This document shows positions 19,432 to 27,880 of a DNA stretch of 64,000 nucleotides, piece by piece. A model generated the notes under the pieces. That model saw only the letters and a list, made by a program, of their open reading frames with translations. It searched no databases and had not been told where the DNA came from. Where the stretch lies: assembly GCF_036924595.1 (NCBI RefSeq), contig NZ_JAZHRV010000001.1:7963501-8027500 (forward strand). The letters are read 5' to 3'. This stretch comes from Bradyrhizobium algeriense. Its GTDB lineage: Bacteria > Pseudomonadota > Alphaproteobacteria > Rhizobiales > Xanthobacteraceae. Position numbers and translations under genes: made by a program. Numbering within the stretch: position 1 is the stretch's first letter; each line of letters begins with the position of its first letter.

Positions 19432-19460
19432 TTCCCTTCTCCCCTTGTGGGAGAAGGGAA
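19432..19460. repeat. Inverted repeat between convergent genes
   Basis: TTCCCTTCTCCC and GGGAGAAGGGAA form a perfect 12-bp stem with a 5-base loop, between the aldolase and glycosylase stops. No T-tract follows in either direction, so it is not a classical terminator. Confidence 0.8.
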
Positions 19461-19465
19461 GGCAG

Positions 19466-19969
19466 TCAGCTCGCCGCTCTGACTTTATCCGCAAATCGGT
19501 GCCAGATTTCCGGCCGCCAGCTTCCGTTGGCGGCGCCCGAGGTCGAAGGCAATATCCAGACCCTGGTATCGCCAATCAGCTCCAACTGCTCGCCATAGTC
19601 TCGCTTGCCGTCGAAGAATTTTTGTCCAGCCGTCTTGCTGGTGAAGGCGAGAAATCGCGGACGGAATGTCGCGATGGCATCGCTCAGCCGGGCACGGTCC
19701 GCCGTCGTCAGCTTCGGAAGCGTCGCACGGTCCATCCCCGCGCCCGCTTTCACCAGATCAGTCAGGCCGATCCCATATTGCAGCAGGTTGCGGAATTGAC
19801 GCGGCTGCAGCGGCTCCGGCGTGAGTCTCGTTTCGTGCAAAATCTTCCAGAACTTGTTTTGCCGGTGCGCGTAGTACGCCCGCTCGGCGGCGGATGTGGT
19901 TCCGGCGGCGGTTCCGCACAACACGATGCGAAGGGAATGTTGCAGCAGGTCGCTCAGCACATCAGTCAC
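19466..19969 (-). CDS. mug: Mismatch-specific uracil-DNA glycosylase (Mug/TDG)
   Basis: About 167 residues from GTG 19969; an earlier start would overlap the repressor gene. VLCGTAAGTTSAAERAYYA corresponds to the Mug active-site loop, and the second loop, LPSTSGAANG, is the DNA-intercalating region. Mug removes uracil or ethenocytosine opposite guanine. The AAGTT wording departs from the classic 'NPG' active-site triad, placing it in a Mug variant subgroup. It begins 14 bp after the S24 repressor stop on the same strand, a probable operon that could be damage-inducible. Confidence 0.8.
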   Translation of the reverse strand: MTDVLSDLLQHSLRIVLCGTAAGTTSAAERAYYAHRQNKFWKILHETRLTPEPLQPRQFRNLLQYGIGLTDLVKAGAGMDRATLPKLTTADRARLSDAIATFRPRFLAFTSKTAGQKFFDGKRDYGEQLELIGDTRVWILPSTSGAANGSWRPEIWHRFADKVRAAS

Positions 19970-19982
19970 GGAGCGACGAATC

Positions 19983-20636
19983 CTACTGGCTCGCCCACAC
20001 GATCCTTGCGATCCACGCCACATCTTCGGCGTCGAGCGTGCGATCGGCCTGGGCCGGGTTGAGCGACTGCAGTTCCAGCGTCCTGGTGGTGCGGCGCTTC
20101 AATTCCTTGACCATCACTTCGCCGTCCGACGTCTTGAGCACGACGCGGTCGCCGCGGCGGATCGGCGTTCCCGGCGACACCACGATGATGTCGCCGTCGC
20201 GATAAGCGGGCTTCATCGAATCGCCCGAGATCTCGAGCGCGTAGGCGTGCTCGTCAGAGGCCTGTGGCAGCGCCACCTCGTCCCAGCCACGGCCGGCGGG
20301 GAAGCCGCTCTCGTCGAAATGGCCGCCGCCGCCGGCTTGCGCCAGCCCCAGCAGCGGCACCGATTGCAGGCTGCGCGCGCCATCGCCGATCAACTGCACA
20401 AAGGTGTCGATCGACGAATTGGTCGCGGCCAGCGCCTTGGAAACCGATTCGGTCGAAGGCCAGCGCTCGCGGCCATCGGCGGTGATGCGCTTGGACTTGT
20501 TGAAAGTCGTGGGGTCTAGGCCACTGCGCTTGGCAAGGCCGGACGGCGACATCCCGGCGCGTTCGGCCAGCCGGTCGAGCGCGGTCCAGACCTGGCCATG
20601 GGTCAGAATCCGTTGCGCCTTGGATTGTCTCGCCAT
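19983..20636 (-). CDS. HTH regulator with S24 peptidase-like domain
   Basis: 217 residues. The N-terminal helix-turn-helix includes 'AERAGMSPSGLAKRSGLDPTTFNKSKR'. The C-terminal LexA/UmuD-like domain has 'GDSMKP' with Ser140 and 'VMVKELK' with Lys177, the Ser-Lys dyad. An Ala-Gly pair at about 101-102 (AQAGGGG) is where a self-cleavage site would lie. It may be a phage-type repressor, cleaved when RecA is activated, or a core regulator that has lost cleavage. The mug gene follows 14 bp later, so it may be autoregulated. Confidence 0.85.
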   Translation of the reverse strand: MARQSKAQRILTHGQVWTALDRLAERAGMSPSGLAKRSGLDPTTFNKSKRITADGRERWPSTESVSKALAATNSSIDTFVQLIGDGARSLQSVPLLGLAQAGGGGHFDESGFPAGRGWDEVALPQASDEHAYALEISGDSMKPAYRDGDIIVVSPGTPIRRGDRVVLKTSDGEVMVKELKRRTTRTLELQSLNPAQADRTLDAEDVAWIARIVWASQ

Positions 20637-20702
20637 CGAAAATCCCTGAATCGCCTAGGAATTATTGCCTCATTCGGCCGGTTTGCGCAAATCTCGCGTG
20701 GC

Positions 20703-20790
20703 GTTTCCAGCGAAAGCCTGCACCGGACTTGATCCGGGTGGACACCGGTTCGCGTGAAGAAAACGCCTCAAAACAAGAAATTGGCGCCCG
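20703..20790. repeat. Family F dispersed repeat, copy 1
   Basis: The text CCAGCGAAAGCCTG, then CCGGACTTGATCC and GGTTCGCGTGAAGAAAACGC, recurs with small changes at 44577-44700. It fills much of the 295-bp gap before the DUF952 gene. Confidence 0.75.
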
Positions 20791-20931
20791 GTTCTGTCGA
20801 ATAAGAGCCGAACAGGCGCAGCACCTGGTGCAGCAGCGCTTGAGTTGGCGGCCTGCCGCCTTTACGGTCGGCCGCCACCCCGGCCATTTCCGGGAAAATC
20901 CCAAGCCACTCAACGACAAGCCCGGAAAGCC

Positions 20932-21276
20932 GTGCGCACGATCTATAAAATCACTCCCGCCTCGGCCTGGCGCGAGGCCGAACGGCAGGGCGTCTACCGG
21001 GGCAGCAGCGACGATCTGCGCGACGGCTTCATTCATTTCTCCACGGCGTCCCAGGTCGCCGAGACGGCGCGAAAGCATTATTTCGGCCAGACCGGCCTGT
21101 TCCTGGTCGCGGTCGACGCGGATGCGCTCGGCGATGCCTTGCGCTGGGAGCCTTCGCGCAACGACGAACTGTTCCCGCATCTCTATGGCGAACTCGATCT
21201 CGGCGCGGTGACCGACATCCTCGACATGCGCGCGCGGTCCGACGGCTATCACGACATTCCGGAGCTTCTCCCGTGA
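20932..21276 (+). CDS. DUF952 family protein
   Basis: About 114 residues from GTG 20932; upstream frames are unsupported. 'IYKITPASAWREAERQGVYRGSSDD', 'DGFIHFSTASQVAETARKHYFGQTGLFLVAVD' and 'FPHLYGELDL' are the conserved DUF952 strands, with His in FIHFS. Function is unknown; some members are glutathione-S-transferase-like in text annotation only. The stop codon overlaps the pyrD start (GTGA), so the two genes are translationally coupled. Confidence 0.88.
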   Translation: MRTIYKITPASAWREAERQGVYRGSSDDLRDGFIHFSTASQVAETARKHYFGQTGLFLVAVDADALGDALRWEPSRNDELFPHLYGELDLGAVTDILDMRARSDGYHDIPELLP

Positions 21277-22370
21277 TCCGCGCCTTCGACGCCTTTTCGC
21301 TGCCGCTGCTGCGCTGGTTCGATCCGGAAGACGCGCATCGCATGGCGATCCATGGCCTGCGGCTGCTGCCCCCGGTCAAGCCGCGGGCCGACGACCACAA
21401 GCTGGCGGTGCGGGCCTTCGGCCTGAATTTTCCCAATCCGATCGGCATGGCCGCGGGCTTCGACAAGAGCGCGGAGGTGCCCGACGCGCTGTTGCGGCTC
21501 GGTTTCGGCTTCGTCGAAATCGGCACGGTGACGCCGAGGCCGCAGGGCGGCAATCCGCGGCCGCGGCTGTTCCGGCTGGAGCGGGATGAAGCCGTGATCA
21601 ACCGCATGGGCTTCAACAATGACGGCGCCGAGGCCGCGCTGCGCCGGCTTGCGGCGCGCGCCCACCATGGCGGCATCGTCGGCGTCAATGTCGGGGCCAA
21701 CAAGGATTCGTCCGACCGCGTCGCCGACTACGTCAAGCTGATCGAGACATTTGCGCCGGTCGCGAGCTATTTCACCGTCAACGTCTCCTCGCCGAACACG
21801 CCGGGCCTGCGCAATCTGCAGCAATCCGCGGCGCTCGACGACCTGCTTGCCAAGGTCATCGATGCCAGGGAGCGGGTGCGCAGGAATGCCGGCGATTCGC
21901 CGGTGCTGCTCAAGATCGCGCCGGATCTGAGTTTGACTGAACTCGACGACGTCGTGCACATCGCGCGCTCGCGCCGGGTCGACGGCATGATCGTCGCCAA
22001 CACCACGCTGGCGCGGCCCTCGTCCTTGCGCGAACAGGCCCGCGCGAAAGAGCAGGGCGGACTATCCGGACGGCCGCTGTTTCGATTATCGACGCGCATG
22101 GTGGCCGAGACCTATGTCCGCACCGAAGGCGCGTTTCCGCTGATCGGCGTCGGCGGCATCGATACCGGCGGCGCCGCGTTGACGAAGATCCGCGCCGGCG
22201 CCAGCCTGATCCAGCTCTACTCGTCGCTGGTTTACAAGGGCCTCGGCCTGGTCGACGACATCAAGAACGATCTCGCCTCGACATTGCTGCGAACCGGGCG
22301 CGACTCGCTGTCGGAGATCGTCGGCGCCGATGCCGCGACGATCACGGCCGAGGATTGGCCGGTGGTGTAG
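21273..22370 (+). CDS. pyrD: Dihydroorotate dehydrogenase (quinone)
   Basis: 365 residues, class 2. FMN- and orotate-binding motifs: NPIGMAAGFDKSAEVPDAL, 'NRMGFNNDGAEAALRRL', 'NVSSPNTPGLRNLQ' with the catalytic Ser of class 2 enzymes, 'LKIAPDLS' and 'GVGGIDTGGAALTKIRAGASLIQLYS'. It oxidises dihydroorotate and passes electrons to ubiquinone at the inner membrane. The short N-terminal amphipathic stretch (LPLLRWFDPEDAHRMAI) is the quinone-tunnel helix. The start GTG overlaps the DUF952 stop. Confidence 0.95.
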   Translation: MIRAFDAFSLPLLRWFDPEDAHRMAIHGLRLLPPVKPRADDHKLAVRAFGLNFPNPIGMAAGFDKSAEVPDALLRLGFGFVEIGTVTPRPQGGNPRPRLFRLERDEAVINRMGFNNDGAEAALRRLAARAHHGGIVGVNVGANKDSSDRVADYVKLIETFAPVASYFTVNVSSPNTPGLRNLQQSAALDDLLAKVIDARERVRRNAGDSPVLLKIAPDLSLTELDDVVHIARSRRVDGMIVANTTLARPSSLREQARAKEQGGLSGRPLFRLSTRMVAETYVRTEGAFPLIGVGGIDTGGAALTKIRAGASLIQLYSSLVYKGLGLVDDIKNDLASTLLRTGRDSLSEIVGADAATITAEDWPVV

Positions 22371-22397
22371 TTTTTCGCGCGTGAGCGCGTTTGAAGT

Positions 22398-22552
22398 CAC
22401 CTCGCCCCGCTCTTCGCGGGGAGAGGTCGGATTGCGAAGCAATCCGGGTGAGGGGCTCTATCCGCGAACGCTCTTCGCGGAGAGAGCCCCTCACCCCGAC
22501 CCTCTAAGAGCAAGCTTCGCTTGTCTCGACCCCGCAAGAGCGGGGCGAGGGA
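22398..22552. repeat. Family B repeat, copy 1
   Basis: Several nested hairpins of the form CTCGCCCCGC...GCGGGGAGAGG, GGATTGCGAAGCAATCC and GAGAGCCCCTCACCCCGACCC. A related copy in opposite orientation lies at 30192-30354. This is a dispersed mosaic element; it fills most of the gap between pyrD and the MATE gene. Confidence 0.85.
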
Positions 22553-22575
22553 GCAGACCGCCATCGCAGCAGCCG

Positions 22576-23901
22576 TCACGTTCCAAACGACTTCCTCAAC
22601 AGCGCCGGATATCTCAACGCCTCGAGCCCGCCGCGCGCCGCATAGTGCACCAGGAACGCCGCCCACAGCCCGGCATTTCCGAACGAACGCAACGCAAACC
22701 ACGCGCCGAGAAAAATCAGAAGCGCCAGCACCATCAGGTTGCGCATGTCGCGCGCCCAGGTGGCGCCGATATAGACACCGTCATAGGCAAAGGCGAATAC
22801 GCCGAGCAGCGGCGCAAAGATCACGAACGGCAGATAATCCCGCGCGATGCGCCGTACGTCCACGCTCGCCGTCATGATGTCGATCAGCGCCGGGCCAAAC
22901 AGCAGAAAAGTCCCGGCCACCGCAAGGGCAAAGCCAAAGCCCCATATGACAACGAGCTTCACTGCGCCGGCAAAAGCATTCTTGTCGCGTGCGCCATAGG
23001 CGCGGCCACAAAGCTGCTCGGCGGCGTTCGCGAGACCGTCGAGGAAGAAGGCGCTAATCAGGAGAAAATTGTTCAGCACCGCGTTGGCGGCGAGCGTCAT
23101 GTCGCCGGCGCGCGCACCCTGCGAGGTGAAGAACAGGAACGCCACGATCAGCGATGCCGTGCGGATCAGGATGTCACGATTGACCGAGAGCATTCGCATC
23201 AGCTTGGTGCTGTCAAACAGCGTGGCGCTGGATATCGCGAGTTGGCCTTGCGAGAGACGGTGTGCGATCAGGCCACCGAGTGCGAGGCCCGCCGCCTCCG
23301 CAATCAACGCGGCGATTGCAGCACCGGCAATGCCGAGGTCGAATACCAACACCAGCAGCACCGTTGCCGCCATGTTGATCAGGTTGATGGTGACCTGCGT
23401 GCCGAGCGCCAGTTTGGCGCGAGCCTGTCCGATCAGCCATCCCAGCACGACATAGTTGCCGAGCGCCAGCGGCGCGGACCATATCCGGATTGTAAAATAG
23501 GTCTTCGCGGCGCGCGTGACGCCTTCGCTGCCGCCCATCGCGCCGAGCAGCAGGGCCGCGAGCGGGATCTGCAAGGCGATGAGAGCCGTCCCTGTCAGCG
23601 CCGCGACGATCAGCCCGCGTAGCAGGATCGCGCGCAATTCCGAGGTCTCGCCTGATCCCAGCGACTGCGCCGCAAACGCTAACGTGCTCATGCGCAGGAA
23701 GCCGAACAGCCAGAACATGCAGTCGAACAGCACGGACGCCATCGCGACGCCGCCGAGCATCGCGGCATCGCCGAGCCGGCCGATCGCCGTGGTCGAGACG
23801 ATGCCGATCAGCGGCGTGGTAAGATTCGCGACCATTGCGGGACCCGCGATCGCAAACACCTGTGCCGTCGTGACTCTGGATGACGCTACGGGCGAATGCA
23901 T
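22576..23901 (-). CDS. MATE family efflux transporter
   Basis: 441 residues with about 12 hydrophobic segments in two halves. 'AGPAMVANLTTPLIGIVSTTAIGRLGDAAML' matches the first MATE helix and loop, and 'LDGLANAAEQLCGRAYGARD' is the corresponding motif of the second half (xGQ-like 'E.CGRAYGA'). It exports drugs or metabolites using H+ or Na+. The metallo-beta-lactamase gene stops 2 bp before its start region on the same strand, so the pair may be cotranscribed. Confidence 0.9.
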   Translation of the reverse strand: MHSPVASSRVTTAQVFAIAGPAMVANLTTPLIGIVSTTAIGRLGDAAMLGGVAMASVLFDCMFWLFGFLRMSTLAFAAQSLGSGETSELRAILLRGLIVAALTGTALIALQIPLAALLLGAMGGSEGVTRAAKTYFTIRIWSAPLALGNYVVLGWLIGQARAKLALGTQVTINLINMAATVLLVLVFDLGIAGAAIAALIAEAAGLALGGLIAHRLSQGQLAISSATLFDSTKLMRMLSVNRDILIRTASLIVAFLFFTSQGARAGDMTLAANAVLNNFLLISAFFLDGLANAAEQLCGRAYGARDKNAFAGAVKLVVIWGFGFALAVAGTFLLFGPALIDIMTASVDVRRIARDYLPFVIFAPLLGVFAFAYDGVYIGATWARDMRNLMVLALLIFLGAWFALRSFGNAGLWAAFLVHYAARGGLEALRYPALLRKSFGT

Positions 23902-23903
23902 GC

Positions 23904-24638
23904 CTAGAGCTCGACGGCCATGCCGTCATGGGCGGTCGTGTAGGGCAGTTCGCCCAGCCGGGCGAGCATGTCCTCGCTCATATGCGTCAGCACCAGCCGC
24001 TTGGCGTTGATCTCGGGAAGATGCGCTTCCAGCGTCTTCAGGCTGAGATGGTTCTTGACGATCTTGTCGTAGTAATAGGCCTCGGCAATGAACAGGTCCG
24101 CGTCGCGCGCCGCCGGGATCAGCATATCGGTCCATTCGGTATCGGCGCTATAGGTGATGACGCGCCCCTCGGCCTCCACGCGATAGGCCAGGAATGGCCC
24201 GCCGGATTCGCCGTGGACAACAGGATAGGGCGTCACCTTGACCCCGCCAAAAGTCCGGCTCTGCTCCGGTTCGAGTGCGACGACCGAGAGATCAAAGCGC
24301 TGTTTGGTCTTCGAGGAGTGCTCGAACAGCGCTTCCATCAAATTGGGGAGCTTCGCCTCGATGCCCTGTGGCCCGGCAATGACGAGCGGCCGGGAGCGGC
24401 GCGTGAACTGCGCGTCCAGCAGCAGGAACGGCAGGCCGCCAAAATGGTCGCCGTGAAAATGCGTGATCAGGATCAGGTCGATGGCGTCGCGCGCGATGCC
24501 GAGGCGTTTCAGCGCCGGTAACGACGACGCGCCGCAATCGATCAGGAAATTGACGTTGGCGCCCGTGACGTGGAAGCAGGTGTTGAACCTGCCGCCGGAA
24601 CCGAGCGCGTCGCCGCAGCCGACAAATAGCAATTGCAT
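23904..24638 (-). CDS. Metallo-beta-lactamase fold hydrolase (RNase Z-like)
   Basis: 244 residues. The zinc site is ILITHFHGDHFGGLP (HxHxDH), with His in PVVHGESGG, Asp in TYSADTEWTD and His in LVLTHMSED, as in RNase Z/ElaC and phosphodiesterase relatives. There is no long flexible arm, unlike true tRNase Z, so it may be a phosphodiesterase or lactonase. Start ATG 24638. It lies directly upstream of the MATE gene on the same strand. Confidence 0.85.
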   Translation of the reverse strand: MQLLFVGCGDALGSGGRFNTCFHVTGANVNFLIDCGASSLPALKRLGIARDAIDLILITHFHGDHFGGLPFLLLDAQFTRRSRPLVIAGPQGIEAKLPNLMEALFEHSSKTKQRFDLSVVALEPEQSRTFGGVKVTPYPVVHGESGGPFLAYRVEAEGRVITYSADTEWTDMLIPAARDADLFIAEAYYYDKIVKNHLSLKTLEAHLPEINAKRLVLTHMSEDMLARLGELPYTTAHDGMAVEL

Positions 24639-24663
24639 TGGCTGCTCACCGCCTGTTGCGTGA

Positions 24664-24966
24664 CTATCGCCCGCGGGCGCTGCCGAACAGCCGCGACAAC
24701 AGCCAGATCGGGATCACGATCACGGCCCCGAGCAGGAAGTAGCGCCACAGCCAGTTAACGGCGTCAAAACCGAGATCCCACAGCCGCCGGAACAGGGTCT
24801 GGATGCTGTGCAGGATATTCCAGGGATCGAAGCCGATGGCGGCGAGCACCACGCCGACCAGGATCGACAGCAGGATCAGCCGGAACGCCACCGACAGCGG
24901 CGAGCCACCGAGAAAACGGTACAGACCGTCATTGCTGGCCGACAGGTCTCTGACGTCGTTGGGCAT
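24664..24966 (-). CDS. DUF6460-like small membrane protein
   Basis: About 100 residues. ATG 24966 follows GAGGAGAGCG. Two hydrophobic helices, FRLILLSILVGVVLAAIGF and 'FLLGAVIVIPIWLLSRLFG', flank an amphipathic segment rich in Trp/Leu. The pattern resembles the rhizobial DUF6460 family; function is unknown. It is followed at a distance of 25 bp by the metallo-hydrolase gene on the same strand. Confidence 0.7.
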   Translation of the reverse strand: MPNDVRDLSASNDGLYRFLGGSPLSVAFRLILLSILVGVVLAAIGFDPWNILHSIQTLFRRLWDLGFDAVNWLWRYFLLGAVIVIPIWLLSRLFGSARGR

Positions 24967-25062
24967 CGCTCTCTCCTCGCGGGTCGCGCGCATTATAGGC
25001 ACGGCGGGGCAGATGGGGAACCCGCTCGTGTCAATCAATGGCCGCCATACGCCCACGGAATG

Positions 25063-26715
25063 TTAATTTGCCGTCACGTCCTTCAGCATCCGTTCCAGCC
25101 TCTCCAGCCGGTCGGCCTCGCGTGGCGGCTTGTCCCAGCGCAGCCGGCTGATGCGCGGAAACCGCATCGCGATGCCGGATTTGTGCCGTGGCGAGCGCGC
25201 CAATCCCTCGAACGCGACTTCCAGCACCAGGCCCTGCTCCGGCTCGTGCACCACATGCCGCACCGGCCCGAACTTCTCTGTTGTGTTGCGGCGGACGAAG
25301 CGGTCGATCTGCATGAGTTCCTCATCGGTGAAACCGAAATAGGCTTTTCCGACCGGCACGAGCTCTTCGCCGTCCTCGCCCGCGGTCCAGACGCCGAAGG
25401 TGTAGTCCGAATAATAGGACGAGCGCTTGCCGTGGCCGCGCTGCGCATACATCAGCACGGCATCGATGATGTGCGGATCGCGCTTCCATTTCCACCACTG
25501 GCCCCTGGGGCGGCCCGGCAGGTAGGGCGCGTCGCGCCGTTTCAGCATCACGCCTTCGACGGCTTCGGCATCCTCTCCCGCGCCGGCGCTTGAGGGATCG
25601 GCACGCGCTGCCATCAGCGCGTCCCAGCTATCGAAGGCAATGGTCGGCGACAGGTCGATGCGCGGATCGTCGAGCTTTGTGACGAAAGCTTCGAGATGGG
25701 CGCGGCGCTCGACAAACGGCAGTTCGCGAAGGTCGTTTTCGTCGTCGCCGAGCAGGTCGTAGGCGCGCAGGTGAATCGGAAAATCCTTGATCAATTTCGG
25801 CGAGACGACTTTTCGATTGAGCCGCTGCTGCAGCACGTTGAAGGTTTGCACGCGTCCCTCGCGCAGCACCAGCAGTTCGCCGTCGATGGCGCCGGGCAGA
25901 TGCAGCGACGGCACCAGGTCGGGAAAGCTCTTGGTGATGTCCTCGCCGGTGCGCGAATAGAGCCGCGTCTGCAGCTGGCCGCGTTCATCGCGGCCGGAGA
26001 CCGCCTGCACGCGAATGCCGTCCCATTTCCATTCCGCGATGAAGTCCGCAGGATCGAGACTGGCAAAGTCCGTATCCTCGATTGCATGCGCCAGCATGAC
26101 AGGCCGGAACGGCGCGGCATCGCGGTTGACCGGCTTCTCGCCGCGACCCTCCAGCCACGCGAACAGGTCGAGATAGGGCGGGGCCAGCCCCGGCCAGATC
26201 AGTTCGATCTCATGCGGGTCCTTGTCGCCAAGCGCAGCCGCCGCGGTTTTCGCCAGCCGCGCCGAAATCCCGATCCGCATCGCGCCGGTGACGAGTTTTA
26301 ACAATGCCCAGCGGCCGGTCTCGTCGAGCTCGTCGAGCCAGCGCGCGAGCTGCTTTGGCAGGTCGGCCTTGCCGAGGGTGCGAAGGGTCGTGACGACCTC
26401 GGAGAGGGTGGGGGGCGGCGGGTTGTTATGGCCGGGCAGCTGGGTCTTCGGCCACATCAGCGCAACCGTCTCGGATAAATCACCGACATAATCATACGAC
26501 AGCGCGAACAACACCGGATCGGTGCGATCGGCGATCAGATCGCGGATCAGCCCCGGTTTGGCGTGCTTGAACGACAGCGCGCCGGTCAGTGCCGCCAGCG
26601 CGTAGCCGCGGTCGGGATCGGGGGTGTCGCGGAAATAGGCCGTGATCAGCCGCAGCTTGTTGTTGCGGCCGGGCTCGTAGGCGAGGCGATCGAGCAGTTC
26701 GGCGAAACGGTTCAT
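25063..26715 (-). CDS. ATP-dependent DNA ligase of the ligase-associated repair system
   Basis: About 550 residues from ATG 26715. An N-terminal DNA-binding domain precedes the nucleotidyltransferase core, where motif I is AEWKWDGIRVQ with Lys230 as the adenylated lysine. Motif III appears in 'LPGAIDGELLVL'. The 'EGVMLKRRDAPYLPGR' (motif IV) and 'WWKWKRDP' (motif V) segments and a C-terminal OB fold follow. This family is annotated as 'cisplatin damage response ATP-dependent ligase'. It overlaps the exonuclease gene by 4 bp (ATGA-type), and the helicase and PdeM genes of the same system lie 3.7 kb away. Confidence 0.93.
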   Translation of the reverse strand: MNRFAELLDRLAYEPGRNNKLRLITAYFRDTPDPDRGYALAALTGALSFKHAKPGLIRDLIADRTDPVLFALSYDYVGDLSETVALMWPKTQLPGHNNPPPPTLSEVVTTLRTLGKADLPKQLARWLDELDETGRWALLKLVTGAMRIGISARLAKTAAAALGDKDPHEIELIWPGLAPPYLDLFAWLEGRGEKPVNRDAAPFRPVMLAHAIEDTDFASLDPADFIAEWKWDGIRVQAVSGRDERGQLQTRLYSRTGEDITKSFPDLVPSLHLPGAIDGELLVLREGRVQTFNVLQQRLNRKVVSPKLIKDFPIHLRAYDLLGDDENDLRELPFVERRAHLEAFVTKLDDPRIDLSPTIAFDSWDALMAARADPSSAGAGEDAEAVEGVMLKRRDAPYLPGRPRGQWWKWKRDPHIIDAVLMYAQRGHGKRSSYYSDYTFGVWTAGEDGEELVPVGKAYFGFTDEELMQIDRFVRRNTTEKFGPVRHVVHEPEQGLVLEVAFEGLARSPRHKSGIAMRFPRISRLRWDKPPREADRLERLERMLKDVTAN

Positions 26716-27749
26716 GCCTCGGCCTCGTTGGCCGCGACCACCTCGTGCTCTTCCTCGTCGCCATAGCCGACGAGATCGAGCGGCCGCGCGGCAAGCCCGC
26801 GCGACTTGCACCAATGCACCAGCGCGTCTTCCTGCCCGTGGGTGACCCAGACTTCGCCGGCGCCGGTGGCCGCGATGGTCGCGGTCAGGCCGTCCCAATC
26901 GGCATGGTCCGAGATCACCAGCGGCAGTTCGACGCCGCGCTGGCGGGCGCGCGCCCGCACGCGCATCCAGCCCGAGGCAAATGCCGTAACCGGATCGGGA
27001 AAACGTCTGGTCCAGATGTCTGACGTGGCCGATGGCGGCGCCAGCGCGATGGTGCCGGCTAGATCGGCCTTCTTGACGCCCTTGACCGGGCGAAGTTCGC
27101 CGAGGGTAATGCCACGGCTTTGATAATAGTACGTGATCTCTTCCATCGCGCCATGCAGATAGATCGGCGCGTCGTAGCTTTCCTGGCGCAACAGCGCGAT
27201 CACGCGCTGCGCCTTGCCGAGCGAATAGGCCCCGACCAGATGCGCGCGCTCCGGAAACAGCGCCACCGATGCCAGCAGTTTCTTCACCTCATCGGCCGCA
27301 TCGCCATGGCGAAATACCGGCAGGCCAAACGTCGCCTCGGTGATGAAGACGTCGCACGGCACCACCTCGAACGGCGTGCAGGTCGGATCGACGGCGTCCT
27401 TGTAGTCGCCCGAGGCGACGATGCAGGTATCCTTGCAGGTCACGGCGATCTGCGCCGAGCCGAGCACGTGGCCCGCAGGGTGGAATTTGATGGTGACGTC
27501 GCCGAGCCGGATTTCTTCGCCATAGCGAACGGCCTGCGTGGTTGAAGCGAAATTGTCGCCATAGCGCAGCCGCATCATGTCGAGCGTTTCCTGCGTGGCG
27601 AGCACGGCGCCATGGCCGGGCCGGGCATGATCGGAATGGCCGTGGGTGATCACGGCGCGCTCGACCGGGCGCACCGGGTCGATATGGAAGCCACCTGGCT
27701 TGCAGCAAAGGCCGGCCGGAGCGGGGATCAGGATGTCCTGCGGACGCAT
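26712..27749 (-). CDS. Ligase-associated DNA exonuclease (SNM1-like MBL)
   Basis: About 345 residues; ATG 27749 is preferred because the family begins with 'MRPQDILIPAPAGLCCKPGGF', although a start 14-16 codons further upstream is open. The metallo-beta-lactamase motif ITHGHSDHARPGH, 'AGHVLGSAQI', 'SGDYKD' and 'SDHADWDGL' give the beta-CASP-type signature of SNM1/Artemis-like nucleases. The enzyme is believed to trim 5' or damaged ends for the partner ligase. Its stop overlaps the ligase start by 4 bp, showing tight coupling. Confidence 0.92.
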   Translation of the reverse strand: MRPQDILIPAPAGLCCKPGGFHIDPVRPVERAVITHGHSDHARPGHGAVLATQETLDMMRLRYGDNFASTTQAVRYGEEIRLGDVTIKFHPAGHVLGSAQIAVTCKDTCIVASGDYKDAVDPTCTPFEVVPCDVFITEATFGLPVFRHGDAADEVKKLLASVALFPERAHLVGAYSLGKAQRVIALLRQESYDAPIYLHGAMEEITYYYQSRGITLGELRPVKGVKKADLAGTIALAPPSATSDIWTRRFPDPVTAFASGWMRVRARARQRGVELPLVISDHADWDGLTATIAATGAGEVWVTHGQEDALVHWCKSRGLAARPLDLVGYGDEEEHEVVAANEAEA

Positions 27750-27880
27750 GCCTTCTATATAGGCGGTCTCCCTGCGATGTTTAGCCGTCATGCGCACGCT
27801 TGACCCGCGCCTCCATCTCGGAAGAATTGCTTTATTGATGGATTGCCGGGTCGTCCCCGATCGAGGTCAGGTGGCTGGCA

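Noticed and set aside
19432..19460. Inverted repeat as a rho-independent terminator
   Set aside because: No T-tract follows in either direction; the run of T's precedes the stem on the plus strand.
22330..23622. 430-residue open frame on the plus strand
   Set aside because: Opposite the MATE gene; starts inside pyrD and runs through a repeat, so it is an artefact.
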